Source: Nannobrachium achirus (taxonomy: Eukaryota; Chordata; Actinopteri; Myctophiformes; Myctophidae). From it: a stretch of 64,000 nucleotides of DNA. The notes beneath the pieces were generated by a model that saw only the letters and a list, made by a program, of their open reading frames with translations, was not told the DNA's origin and did no database searches. Shown here piece by piece: positions 11,541-22,399 of this stretch; within the stretch, counting starts at the first letter, position 1; every line of letters starts with the position of its first letter. Where the stretch lies: the NCBI GenBank assembly GCA_963921795.1, contig OY997642.1, positions 29,214,154 through 29,278,153 of the forward strand, written 5' to 3'. The translations under genes and the position numbers were made by a program.

Positions 11541-12163
11541 GTATTGTATGAAAAACCCATTTGAGACTGTCTCTTTTACAAGTTGTAACATTCCCCAGTC
11601 TAGGGGATAAAGATGTGTAACATAAAAGGCAGATAGATGGCAAGTGAAAATAGTTTTTATTAATGAATGTTTTTTTTGTTGTTGTTGCAGTTTTAAGGAA
11701 CTTTTACAAACAAATGAATTTAAACAAATGAGGGAAAATAGAAATATAGAAATAGATTAATTGAAAATTACAGGGATGTAACAAAGTGGGAACTGGCCAA
11801 GACTAAGAGGCAAAAATAAAAATGACAATCTTTGCTACACATACGTACATACAAGACATCAACACATCCATGATACACCACAAATACCTAAGAATAACTC
11901 CAAAGTGACTTTACACAATATTAAAAGCTAGTTATACATGCATCAGGTAGCACTACACACACAGTGTGCAACCTGTACTATCATATGAACATCACGAGCA
12001 CATTAGCTTCAAGATGACCTACAGACACACACTGAGCGATACCTCACTGTTTCTATGTCCCAAATGCTCACATTGCAGTGCCTTTGTATGGAAAGAGGAG
12101 AGAAAGGGTTTCTGCTGCAACTCCGGGAAGATCAACCTATGACCCAGAAACACAAACCAGGTT
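11541..12163. other. no gene seen
   Basis: AT-rich, with no RNA gene, long frame or recognised element. Confidence 0.4.
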
Positions 12164-12438
12164 CACTGTAAAAAATAAAAAGTTGGGAAAACTCAAGATT
12201 TTAAGGCAACAAACTTCAGAATACTTTTAGGTTTAGGGCAACTTAGAATTTTAAGTTAAGCAAAAATTATAAAAGCTGAGGCAACTGAACATATTAAGAT
12301 AAACCAACTAAACCAATTTAAGCAAAACTTAAAGTTTTATGTTTGATTGTCTAACTAACTAAGTTTTCTGAAGTTTGTTGCCTTAAAATCTTTAGTTTTC
12401 CCAACTTTTAGTTTTCCCAACTTTTAGTTTTTACAGTG
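12164..12438. mobile_element. MITE with CACTGTAAAAA ends, 275 bp
   Basis: The ends are inverted, CACTGTAAAAA on the left and TTTTTACAGTG on the right. The subterminal parts AAGTTGGGAAAACT and AACAAACTTCAGAA are also mirrored near the right end. A short direct repeat of part of the right arm (TTTAGTTTTCCCAAC) is present. The target duplication is unclear (at most TT). There is no coding capacity. Confidence 0.75.
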
Positions 12439-12623
12439 TTCAATCCCTCCAAAGCCTCCACAAGCTATTATGGACCTTTTCCTTAATCAGAAATTTGTGA
12501 AGTGTGCAAGACAGTGCACAACAAAGCACTGTCAATGGCAAGTATTGGTTTACAAGAGATAGCTATACCTGGGGAAAAAGGACTACATCTAACATCACAT
12601 ACGCAATGAGTCAGCTAACTCAT

Positions 12624-12780
12624 GGGCACAAAAGGGACACAGTCAGAGGCACAGATACAGAGATCTCCATATTGGGCATAAAGGGACACAGACAGACAGA
12701 TATAGAGATCTCCATATACGGGCATAAAAGGGACACAGACAGACAGATACAGAGATCTCCATATATGGGCATAAAATGGA
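12624..12780. repeat. about 47-bp tandem repeat of the ATATGGGCATAAAAGGGAC motif
   Basis: Units begin at 12624, 12674, 12720 and 12767 (spacing 50, 46, 47). Each contains GGGCATAAAAGGGACACAG, a CAGACAGA stretch and GAGATCTCCATAT. A further degenerate copy lies at about 12953-13030. The array is too short and too variable for a satellite, and no protein frame follows its period. Confidence 0.8.
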
Positions 12781-13030
12781 CAGATGGTCAAAATAGGTCC
12801 TTTGACAACAGGGTTTGCATTAAAGTTTTCAAACATTGAATACTTTGGGGTATTCATTCCCTATTTACATCGTTCCCGAGTAGGCCGGTCTCCGACTAGA
12901 CGCTCTAGTCATAGTAATTCAAGGCCAGACTGACGTCTTATTAACAATATAATCTCCATACACAGGCATAAAAGGGACACAGACAGATACAATGATCTAC
13001 ACATATTAGCATTAAATGGGACACAGATAA

Positions 13031-13252
13031 AGATTGCCAAATGGAGAATTTTTCTTAACCGGTCACCGTTAAGCCGCATCGGTTAAGTAACCGATTACTG
13101 TTAAGGAAATGTGTAAAAAATGCGCTATTTTTACCCATTTAAAAAAGGGAAATACACCCTTTTTCCCCCAATCCCCATAATTAAGTTCCCTATTTACACA
13201 TTAAAAACAACACGACAACAAGGAGGAAGAAGAAGAAGAATACAAATGCTCT
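13031..13252 (+). mobile_element. MITE copy paired with 62836-63046
   Basis: Shared landmarks with the other copy, which is reversed, are GCCAAATGGAGAA, a TTAACCGGT/GTAACCGA stretch, a TTTTTACCC segment, CCCTATTTACA and a GAGGAAGAAGAAG end. Two reversed copies 49 kb apart show a dispersed element. Termini are not sharply defined here. Confidence 0.55.
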
Positions 13253-13750
13253 CTATAATAATTGTTTTTTGCAACAGTAAGCTCACAGTCAAACGCGACG
13301 TGACCGCTCAGGTTTTGTGCTTGCAGATCGGCAATAAACCTATGCCATCAACACGTAACAGCACTAGAGAGTTGTGTTTAAGCTCTTCTTTTCCCTTTAA
13401 ACAGGATTCATTTTGACGAGTGACGGGGGTCTGTTTTGGAAAACCCAATCGCTGTTGTTTCCTGATGATAAACACGCTTGTCTCTCTGTCAGCATCTCGC
13501 GGACAGATGCATGCATGGATGTTACACAGATACTGGTGTCGGGTAGAGCCTTCAGAAATGTGTGACCGCATCGCCTATAGTTGCATGGGTGTTACACAGA
13601 CATAGGCGTCCGGGGCTTTGGCTTGGGCTTTTTTTAAAGTGCATATGCACTACCTGTTGTCAGAGTACCTGTTTTACTCGTTTGTCTGTGTCCCTTTTAT
13701 GGAGATCTTTGTATCTGTCTGTCTACCTGTGTTCCTTTTATGTTTTCCAG
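13253..13750. other. no gene seen; one reversed copy of the dispersed motif
   Basis: The segment near 13680-13745 carries TGTGTCCCTTTTATGGAGATC, the complement of the tandem unit at 12.6 kb. Small frames here show no family resemblance. Confidence 0.4.
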
Positions 13751-14071
13751 TATTTTGATCCTGAGTTGATACAACCGGACGTCCATATATGCCTATATAT
13801 AGGCATGTCAGCTGGATCAGTGGTTCTGGACAAGTGCTTATCCGAACAACTCAACACCAGGCACTGCACTCCCTATATTCCTTGCCAATGTGCACACTGA
13901 GTTTGAAGTATTTTGATCCTGAGTTGATACAACCGGATGTCCATATATGCCTATATATAGGCATGTCAGCTGGATCAGTGGTTCTGGACAAGTGCTTATC
14001 CGAACAACTCAACACCAGGCACTGCACTCCCTACAGTATATTCCTTGCCAATGTGCACACTGAGTTTGAAG
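13751..14071. repeat. tandem duplication, two units of about 160 bp
   Basis: Unit 1 (13751-13908) and unit 2 (13909-14071) are almost identical, apart from a C/T difference in the GTCCATATATG part and a 5-base insertion in unit 2. Each holds the palindrome CCATATATGCCTATATATAGG. The frame crossing both units shows a repeated peptide only because the DNA is duplicated. Confidence 0.9.
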
Positions 14072-14079
14072 TTGTCCTA

Positions 14080-14713
14080 CTTATTGAGTGCCTATCCCGA
14101 ATTAGTTCGGGATATATGATCGTATCACAGGGTGCCTATCCCGAACAAGTTCGGGATATAAAAAAAAAAAAAAAAAAAATTTGAAAAATTTTTTTTTGAA
14201 TTTTTTTTTTTTTTTTTTGGACCCCATCAAATCTGGTGAACATGATTTCAATCGCGATTTTGCATGTTCCACCCCCATACAACCCCATCTAACATACAGG
14301 GCAGCCATTTTTGTTTACATTACATGTAAAACATAAGGGCGATTATCTCAAGAATGCCTGAACGGATTTCCAATCGGATTTTTTTGTTTGAAAGCTGTGA
14401 ACAAACTGCACAAATCCACTCTGGATTGCATTGGATTTTTCAGAGCTCATTCTTCTCTGTTTTTTTCCCATGCATGAGGTGTGCAAGGTTTAATCATGGC
14501 TAAGTTGACGAAAATAAGGCTTCTAAAATGCTTGGTAGCCAATAGCTAACTTCAAGCTAACTTCATCCTCTTCCTGTACATGCAGTCATGCACAAAGGAA
14601 AGTGTTCAGGCAAGTCATGGCTGCAGGGCTTCTGCATATACCAGCATATCTCTATGGGATTTTCTCTGGCCACTGGGCGCCCTCTAGTGGTGAAAGGGGT
14701 GGCACTAAATGAG
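14080..14713. mobile_element. piggyBac-like MITE, copy 1
   Basis: It matches the element at 45071-45704. It has inverted ends (TTGAGTGCC / GGCACT-AATGAG), two small hairpins TATCCCGAA-TTCGGGATA at 14093-14158, a long A-rich then T-rich stretch (14160-14219), and a unique body ending with GCGCCCTCTAGTGG. TTAA is present at the right end (14714-14717) but mutated at the left. The related copy has intact TTAA on both sides, the target typical of piggyBac. Confidence 0.7.
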
Positions 14714-14773
14714 TTAAGCACATTTTGGAACTGGATGATTCAAAAACACAGACTGATGTTGCACTTGCATGTA

Positions 14774-14846
14774 GTTTCCGTAGTGTAGTGGTTATCACGT
14801 TCGCCTCACACGCGAAAGGTCCCCGGTTCGAAACCGGGCGGAAACA
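14774..14846 (+). tRNA. tRNA-Val (CAC)
   Basis: This is a 73-base cloverleaf. The acceptor arms GTTTCCG and CGGAAAC pair fully. The A box TAGTGTAGTGG and B box GGTTCGAAACC are intact and the anticodon loop reads CTCACAC. A run of twelve or more T follows directly, a strong RNA polymerase III terminator. It lies 60 bp downstream of the piggyBac-like MITE and looks functional. Confidence 0.96.
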
Positions 14847-16037
14847 GCTTTTTTTTTTTTTATTATGACAAAACAGTTTTCACTTCATTTGAGAAGTTGT
14901 GGTTAAAATTGTGAGGGAACATCTTCCTCTATTGCCAATTAAGCCTGAGCTAGTAGTTATCTTAGCTACTTAATTGATAGAATCCCATTTTAGTTACTCA
15001 GAGACCTGTATACAGGGTGGGTTGTTGGCTTATGTTACATGCATCTGTGTTTTACCAAAATTATTAAATTAAGTTAGGACTTTACATTGCTACATCTATG
15101 TGGAGGAGCTGTGACTAATGCTTATGCAATGTTTGAATACTTAATACGGCAGTTGCTGCTACCCCAATGTCCAAGTCTTCATATAGCTGCTGCCAGCCAT
15201 AGACATAGAAAGGTAGACGCCGCCTTCGGCTAGGGGGCGTATGCATTGAGCAACTAAGGGAATCTTCATCGCTTCCGTGTTCATTGCTTCCGCATGCGTC
15301 ACACATACAGAAGTCGGTAAGCCAATCAGAGGCAGGTGGGGGCGGGTCTTTACGTATGCAGCCTGTAAGAACCGCTGAGCCGCGCAACATCGGAAGTGGC
15401 TCTGTTGAATTGAATTGTAGTCCTTGGATAAGTCCCGGAAAAGACACGCTGTGATTGGCCAGTAGTCACTTTGACTGACAGCGTTCCCTTAGTTTTTCCA
15501 GGAAGTCCGGACTAGCACATCGCTCCAATTAACTGCAGAGGCGAACGAGTCATCTAGCTCTTTATATCTGTGCTGCCAGCCACATCTATGCTGCTTCTTC
15601 TTTGGTGTTTATTGATGGTTGGCAAACCATTTAAGATGCATTACCGCCACCAACTGGACTCTTATTATACTATTTACAACAAACTGATATACATTGCCCC
15701 CAATATATATCCCTTTCACAACATTGTCCATTCTATGACTACGACATTGCTGTCATAGTCAGCGCAAATTCCTCTCTTCATCCAGATCTTCTCCACTTAT
15801 CAATGTCTAGGAACTGCCTAGCTGCATCCAAAACCATCTTGATTCTCTCTGATTTGCTTGGTACCGCTATAGCACAGTTAATCAACATTGCTTTAAATGC
15901 AAGGAATCTCTTATCAAATACGATGACTTAATCAGCTCAATTCCTTTTTTCCTCTGGTTCCTTGTGCACAATTTCCTTCCCTTCCAGACTCTTCACTGTT
16001 TACGCATGAGACATCTTCTTTTCTTTCCTGATCCTAT
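14847..16037. other. no gene seen
   Basis: AT-rich DNA with a GC-richer portion at about 15190-15550. A 110-codon minus-strand frame in that portion has no recognisable domain and I leave it uncalled. The last part (from about 15780) probably belongs to the downstream region of the reversed LINE. Confidence 0.4.
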
Positions 16038-17217
16038 TTACCTTACTTTCTTTATTCTTTTCGGACCCTGTGCAGATCCTGTATTATGGTTTCCACCACA
16101 GATAGTACACTTGGCTGGTACTTGATCCTCACATTTATTGTTACGATCTTCCTTTCCACACCTTCCACATTTTCTTTCTCCCCTGCACACTGCAGCCACA
16201 TGCCCATATTTCTGGCAGCAGAAACACCTCAGTGGTACTTCCTCGAACGGCCTAACTCTATAGCTCACATGTTCATTGTACAGTATATTCTGTCTGGTAG
16301 CTCTGTTTCAAAAGTAACACATATGGACTTGCTTAGCTCCTTTCCATCTTTGTATCGTGACATCCTCCTGGCTTCATACACAGTGTCACTATCAACAATT
16401 GCTTCCATATCAACCGTCAGTGGCACACCACTAATGACTCCTTTCTTCCTTGGCGTTTCTCTCATTTGGAAACAAGTTACCTTGCTGCCATTGTAACTCT
16501 TAATCCTCACCACTTCCTTACAGTTTACAGTTTAGGCATTTAGCAGACACTTTTAATCCAAAGCGACTTACAATAAGCAGATAACATCACAATAATAAAC
16601 AAGATAATATGTCAGTACATCATCAACAATATAACAAATGCAAATGTATATCTATCTAGAAAAAACACAATATAATCAAAGTTCTAAAAACCTAAAAACA
16701 AAAACAAATGCTAACTAGCTTCATGTATGGTCATTGATTTTTTTCTGTAGTGCTAAGGGTTTAGGTGGAGTCTGAAAAGGTGAGTCTTCAGTCCACGGCG
16801 AAAGCTAGCAAGTGAGTCTGTTGTTCTAAGTGCGACAGAGAGTTTATTCCACAACTTGGGGGCCAGGAGGGCAAACTGTCTCGGACGAGTGGATTTTTGC
16901 CCTGGAGTCTGTTGCTTGTTCCTGTATTCAATGATGACAATCCCACTCCTTGTTATCCTCACCGACCTAACTCTGTGCACTACAAACTTGCATATTGCAT
17001 GCAGATCACTAAACAAGCCATTTGTTTTTGCCACTGCTCTCATTCCCATCACATTTTTCTCCTCCAAACTGTTTTCACCACTTAAGCTCGTATCATTTAT
17101 CCTTTTCCTCTTTTTGTCATATCCTCTCTTATCCTCCACCATTTGATTTTCGCGGCAGTCAACCTCATCCTCAATGCTGCTGTACGCCTTCAGATCCATC
17201 CTCCACTCGACCCACAT
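16038..17217 (-). pseudogene. LINE ORF1 (zinc-knuckle nucleic-acid-binding protein), broken
   Basis: Read on the minus strand, the N-terminal part (about 17217-16916) is lysine- and glutamate-rich. The frame resumes at about 16513 with RGVISGVPL-like text (KKGVISGVPLTVDMEA), then SYRVRPFEEVPLRCFCCQ. A CCHC knuckle C-x2-C-x4-H-x4-C (CFCCQKYGHVAAVC) is followed by two more cysteine clusters (CGRCG, CTICGGNH). This is the pattern of ORF1 from fish non-LTR retrotransposons, where the protein binds element RNA. It is dead: a frameshift separates the two frames at 16265-16268, and about 400 bp of another repeat interrupts it. Confidence 0.7.
16520..16915 (-). mobile_element. retroposon 3'-end repeat nested in the LINE ORF1 relic
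   Basis: It begins with TTTAGGCATTTAGCAGAC and CCAAAGCGACTTACAATA, a sequence family widespread in fish. On the minus strand its other end encodes PRQFALLAPKLWNKLSVALR, then LASFRRGLKTHLF, resembling the C-terminus of LINE reverse transcriptases. Related partial copies lie at 52436-52560 and 56036-56262. The ORF1 frame is continuous on either side, so this piece came later. Confidence 0.65.
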
Positions 17218-17263
17218 CTATGCTTCATGAAGCTGCTGCTACTGCTTATGCTACAACATCAAT

Positions 17264-17512
17264 GGGCTCTATTATGATCCAGGTCTTATGCCTTATGCCC
17301 TAACTTCTTTGCCTTTTGTTCTATTTTGAAAAACATTTTTAAATACTTCAAATGCTGATCTACATCTGCACGTTGTGAGCTTGCAGATCAGCTATTTGAA
17401 ATATTAAAAAAAATATGTCTATATAGTAAAAAAAGCCAAAGAAGTCTATATAGTAAAAAAAAGCCAAAGAAGTTAAGGCATAAGGCATAAGACCTGGATC
17501 ATAATAGAGCCC
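17264..17512. mobile_element. hairpin MITE, 249 bp
   Basis: The inverted ends GGGCTCTATTATGATCCAGG and complement extend through TCTTATGCCTTATGCC and AACTTCTTTGGC. AT flanks both ends. The core contains one CTACATCTGCACGTTGTGAGC palindrome (17347-17400) of the dispersed family. An internal 27-base direct repeat (GTCTATATAGTAAAAAAAGC) is present in the right arm. Confidence 0.75.
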
Positions 17513-17599
17513 ATATGTGTCTTATGGTAGCTCTCCACCAAACAGACTAACAGATACTGGCCTGGCATTTGAATGAAGTTAGGAGATCAGAGTCAACAC

Positions 17600-18564
17600 T
17601 AGGGTTGGGTATCGTTTGGATTTTTACGATTCCGGTTCCGGTTTCGGTTCTGCTTATCGGTTCCGGTTCCAAACGGTTCCTATTTCGGTTCCAAAATGGT
17701 TTGGTTTTTACACAATTTTTTTTTTTTAATTTAATTTTAATGTTTAATTTACAGTTTTAATGAATCATTTAAAACATAATTTTTTAATTGAATTTGAATG
17801 TTTAATTACAGTTTTAATGAATTATGACAAATGAAATCATATTTCAATGTCTTCAGCGATACTCTTATTCTGAAGAGATTAAGAAGTCGACCACCGTCTG
17901 GAAGTATTATTGCATTACGAAAATGACCACCGCCTGGAAGTCTTATTGCGGCTAGCGCAACATCTTATTCTGAAAAGATCGGCTACCGGAAGTGTTAGAT
18001 TTGCCAGCTTAGATTTGACAAAATAACACAGCTCAGCGAGCGACGGAGCGAGCGACAGAGAGCTGAGCCCGCAGTCGCAACATAACCACCCAGAGAGACA
18101 CACGGGGGTCCGCCAGCACTGTTGCTTTTGCCGTACAGTCTTTCAGATGAATGCCACGCTGTCATAAATGTTTCGACTCCATCTCACGTCTCTCTGTGGC
18201 TGTGCAGGGCTCAGCTGTACTGGTGGATGGGCTGCTAATTTCGCTAGCATCGCTGTTGTTGTTGACTTGAGTGGCAACGCAGTTGTCTGTTGTCCCCTGA
18301 TTGTGTGTGCGCTTGTGTGTCTATGTGTGTTGGAGGAATACAAGAGCCGCTTCCCAATTCAGTGTAGCCCGTGTAGGGCTTGTCCTGTGAAGTGCACGTA
18401 ATGTAATGTAGCCTTTTTTAAACGGATAGCACGTCTTTTTTTTTTTACTGGTGCGTCTAGGAACCGATAAGCGGTACCGAAAGTAAATATTATTTTTGGG
18501 TACCCAGGAACCGTCATGTCCTTATCGGTTCTATCCCGGTACCGAATTTCGGTACCCAACCCTA
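17600..18564. mobile_element. non-autonomous hAT element, 965 bp
   Basis: The ends TAGGGTTGGGTATCG and GGTACCCAACCCTA are flanked by an exact 8-bp duplication GTCAACAC (17592-17599 and 18565-18572). Subterminal repeats of CGGTTCCGGTT flavour are typical of hAT transposase-binding arrays. There is no transposase frame. The exact duplication suggests a fairly recent insertion. Confidence 0.88.
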
Positions 18565-18729
18565 GTCAACACTGACAGATAACTACTACTATGATGCTAA
18601 AATAGCCTTGCTTAGACCCTTACTATGTTTAACTTTGTATCTTACCAGAATATTATTGTCCGTACCTACTTAAGTTTGCAAATGGAGACACATTTAAAGA
18701 GATGACATCAAAGGATTTTAATAATGTCA

Positions 18730-18801
18730 TCCTCGTTAGTATAGTGGTAAGTATCCCTGCCTGTCACACGGGAGACCAGGGTTCGATTCCCCGACAGGGA
18801 G
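18730..18801 (+). tRNA. tRNA-Asp (GTC), diverged
   Basis: The 72-base fold and anticodon GTC are readable, and the A box and B box (GGTTCGATTCC) are intact. There are mismatches in the acceptor stem (C5-A68), the anticodon stem (C31-A39) and the T stem (A50-C64). The copy at 20056 is canonical at all three. It may be a decaying gene. Confidence 0.7.
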
Positions 18802-18988
18802 GTGCTGGTTTTTGCAAGCTTTTACATTTTGGAATTACTTTTAAAACAATGGTTTATGTAAGGAAAAAAATATTATAACTGGCTTTCAACCAAAGCTTAT
18901 TGTTGGCGAATGGGGGTTCTTTTCAGGAACTTACAATGTATCATTCCTGAGAAGCATTTGAAGACCCCGGGAGACCCTCATATGCTAG

Positions 18989-19060
18989 GCGTTGGTGGTA
19001 TAGTGGTTAGCATAGCTGCCTTCCAAGCAGTTGACCCGGGTTCGATTCCCGGCCAACGCA
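18989..19060 (+). tRNA. tRNA-Gly (TCC)
   Basis: A full 72-base cloverleaf. The acceptor GCGTTGG pairs with CCAACGC, the anticodon loop reads CTTCCAA, and the A and B boxes are intact. TTTT follows immediately as terminator. The minus-strand gene at 56335-56406 differs only in the D loop. Confidence 0.96.
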
Positions 19061-19123
19061 TTTTGATTACACTGATAACATTAATTTATGTTGTGCTATC
19101 CATTTGTCAGTTTTTGATTGAGA

Positions 19124-19279
19124 TCCAATGTTAGCTTAATCATTACTTTCTTAGCAACATTGTTTGCTGCAGTTTCTTACTAATAATAAAGACAAGAAAA
19201 TCCAATGTTAGCTTTATCATTATTACTTTCTTAGCAACATTGTTAGCTGCAGTTTCTTACTAATAATAAAAACAAGAAA
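19124..19279. repeat. tandem duplication of 77 bp
   Basis: TCCAATGTTAGCTTTATCATT and its downstream sequence occur twice back to back (19124-19200, 19201-19279) with few differences. It is non-coding. Confidence 0.9.
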
Positions 19280-19588
19280 TACAGACACACATTATTAGCC
19301 TTTAGATTGTAGTTTTCATCGTGAACAAAATATAAAGGAATCATTTTTATAATTTGGGAAATTTAAGTTTACATAGAAATGTTAGCTTGTTAGTAGTTTG
19401 TTACAGTGCTAATAAAAGCAATTTGGTTCAGCTAGCAAGTGTCTATTATCTACTGTTTACTATCCAGAATACATGCTAGCTTTGTCTTTTATTTACTTTC
19501 TACTACATTCTTTGTAGATAATGGTTTGCAGTGTAATTTGTATTGCAATTAGTTTTTAATGTTAAAATGCTAAATGATAATCAGCTTA

Positions 19589-19659
19589 GCATTGGTGGTT
19601 CAGTGGTAGAATTCTCGCCTGCCACGCGGGAGGCCCGGGTTCGATTCCCGGCCAATGCA
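19589..19659 (+). tRNA. tRNA-Gly (GCC)
   Basis: A 71-base canonical gene. The acceptor GCATTGG pairs with CCAATGC, the anticodon is GCC, and the boxes are GGTTCAGTGG and GGTTCGATTCC. It is identical to the Gly genes of the tandem array from 27 kb on and is a plausible founder sequence. Confidence 0.96.
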
Positions 19660-20055
19660 TGCCTACCTTTTTCAATCCTACATTTTGAGTGCTTATCTGA
19701 TTGTTGATGGGTGAAAAAATTATCATTCACATGACATTTTCAAGAAGTATCAAGTATAGTTTTGGGCAACTACATGTGCATTTACATCTAGATCAAGCCC
19801 CTATGCAGCCTGAAAATGTAGTTGAGTAATCACCATATATGGGCATGTTACATTATTGACATCCACCTGCAGTCACCTGTAAACCCCACAAGGTAATTTT
19901 AAAGATCAAATACTTAAGTCTGATTAATCACTTTTTGATCATTGCTGATTATCTAAACATTTAAACAGATATCTCTAGATTTTAAACTGAAATCATGTGA
20001 TTTGGGGCACATAGATCATACAAAAGACCTGCCTGCCTATAAGTGGCAGCAGTTG
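19660..20055. other. spacer between tRNA genes; one dispersed motif
   Basis: It holds a single CACCATATATGGGCATG copy at about 19831 and nothing else recognisable. Confidence 0.5.
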
Positions 20056-20127
20056 TCCTCGTTAGTATAGTGGTAAGTATCCCCGCCTGTCACGCGGGAG
20101 ACCGGGGTTCGATTCCCCGACGGGGAG
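20056..20127 (+). tRNA. tRNA-Asp (GTC)
   Basis: All four stems pair as in vertebrate tRNA-Asp. The anticodon loop is CTGTCAC and the B box is GGTTCGATTCC. The one oddity is TGGTAAG in the D loop instead of TGGTGAG, shared with the copy at 18730. A T run follows within 10 bases. Confidence 0.94.
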
Positions 20128-20285
20128 GCATATCTTTTTTGCCAGACAGGGCTACTCAACTTAAGATGGCTCAGGGGCCACTCAGAAAAATATCAAAGTC
20201 AAAGTCTTTGTTGTAGAAGCAAAGTCTAATAATTAAGGAAACGGGTTAGGGTTAGGAAACAGCCACATTTCCATCTATATAAACC

Positions 20286-22388
20286 ATAGTAGGGCAGGAG
20301 AGAGGGGTCTACCAGCACCCCAATGACATGTTTTCGAAACCTGTTTTTTTTGGACCGTTATGATGTCTAGTTATGATTTCTGCTTGTTGCCGTCGCCAAC
20401 TAATACCCCATGGGGTTCATTTTTAACCTTTTCTCACAACTATTCCCAATCTGAACCATACAATGGTCATAACAGAAAATGCCATAACGCTTGATGTAAA
20501 CAACCTACAGGGACAAATGAACACACTTTTCTATATGATTTTGACCCAGGGAATTCATTAAAGTGGTTATTTTTTACATTTAAGCACATTTTGACCCTAT
20601 TTCAGGACAGAAACGGCGAAGAATAACCCAAAAATGTTCAAAACACGTCTATACTTCTCTTTGTACAGATGAATTAAGGTGTATTCTTTTGATACCACAG
20701 GTTTTTTAGGACCCTTATGATGTCTAGTTATGATTTCTGCTTGTTGCCGTGGTCAACTAATGTCCCATGGGGTTAATTTTTAACCTTTTCTCACATATCC
20801 CCAATTAGTGTGGGGATTTAGGGGAGCAAATGCTAAATTCGTGCAATTTTGACTTAAAGCGCGAAATTTTGCACAGATGTAGCCCAGGGCTTGCTCTAAT
20901 GATTTAGCTAGGGCGCCCGAGTCTGCGACCTTCGGGGTCTCCACAGCGGTCAAATCAAGTTGGGCTTCCATTGACTTTCTATACAGGAGGAAAATACCCA
21001 GAAAAAGATTTTTTTTCTGGGTATTTAAGGAGGATCTGAAGGGTCTAACTAGGGGTTTGTCATGATGCTGAATCCATTGCAGGCATTTGTTTTGCACAAA
21101 AAACATTCAGTGGGCTAGAAATGGCCTTAGAAAACAATACACGTATGGGTGAGTATTCATGTTAGTCGGAGGCCTTAGGGTTTTTTTTTCTCGTGCTAAT
21201 CAGTCTAAAAGTTCAAGATTTTGCACAGATGTAGCTCAGGGCATGCTCTAATGATTTAACTAGGGCGCCCGAGTCTGCGACATTCGGGGTTGCCACAGCG
21301 GCCAAATCAAGTTGGGCTCCCATCGACTTTAGTGATGAAAAGTGATGAGTCATCACTTTTCAGAGTTGTGTGGGTGCTGTGGCGACCCCGAAGGTCGCAG
21401 ACTCGGTCGCCCTAGCTAAATCATTAGAACATGCCCTGAGCTACATCTGTGCAAAATTTTGAACTTTTAGACTGATTAGCACAAGAAAAAAAAACCCTAA
21501 GGCCTCCGACTAACATGAATACTCACCCATACGTGTATTGTTTTCTGAGGCCATTTCTAGCCCACAGAATGTTTTTTGTGCAAAACAAATGCCTGCAATG
21601 GATTCAGCATCATGACAAACCCCTAGTTAGACCCCTCAGATCCTCCTTAAATACCCAGAAAAAAAATCTTTTTCTGGGTATTTTCCTCCTGTATAGAAAG
21701 TCAATGGAAGCCCAACTTGATTTGAACGCTGTGGCGACCCCGAAGGTCGCAGACTCGGGCGCCCTAGCTAAATCATTAGAGCAAGCCCTGGGCTACATCT
21801 GTGCAACATTTCGCGCTTTAAGTCAAAATTGCACGAAATTAGCATTTGCTCCCCTAAATCCCCACACTAATTGGGGATATGTGAGAAAAGGTTAAAAATG
21901 AACCCCATGGGACATTAGTTGACCACGGCAACAAGCAGAAATCATAACTAGACATCATAAGGGTCCTAAAAAACCTGTGGTATCAAAAGAATACACCTTA
22001 ATTTATCTGTACAAAGAGAAGTATAGACGTGTTTTGAAAATATTTGGGTTATTTTTCACCGTTTCTGTCCTGAAATAGGGTCAAGATGTGCATAAATGTA
22101 AAAAATAACCACTTTAATGAATTCCCTGGGTCAAAATCATATAGAAAAGTGTGTTCATTTGTCCCTGTAGGTTGTTTACATCAAGCGTTATGGCATTTTC
22201 TGTTATGACCATTGTATGGTTCAGATCGGGAATAGTTGTGAGAAAAGGTTAAAAATGAACCCCATGGGACATTAGTTGGCGACGGCAACAAGCAGAAATC
22301 ATAACTAGACATCATAACGGTCCAAAAAAAACAGGTTTCGAAAACATGTCATTGGGGTGCTGGTAGACCCCTCTCTCCTGCCCTACTA
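20286..22388. mobile_element. 2.1-kb near-perfect inverted repeat (foldback element)
   Basis: The left arm (20286-21348) and right arm (21350-22388) are complementary along more than 1 kb with only scattered differences. They meet at a palindrome AAAAGTGATGA-G-TCATCACTTTT centred on 21349. The outer ends are TAGTAGGGCAGGAGAGAGGG and complement, with CCA outside each end as a possible 3-bp target duplication. Each arm also repeats a CATGGGG-TTAACCTTTTCTCAC block twice. Short frames on both arms are the same frame mirrored and show no domain. It is probably a non-autonomous foldback transposon. Confidence 0.85.
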
Positions 22389-22399
22389 CCAGGCCAAAC

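Noticed and set aside
15115-15447. 110-codon minus-strand frame
   Set aside because: It has no recognisable motif. The GC-rich composition lowers stop frequency and explains its length.
20780-21895. Matching 108- and 126-codon frames on opposite strands
   Set aside because: They are the same sequence in the two arms of the inverted repeat. There is no family resemblance or other gene signal.
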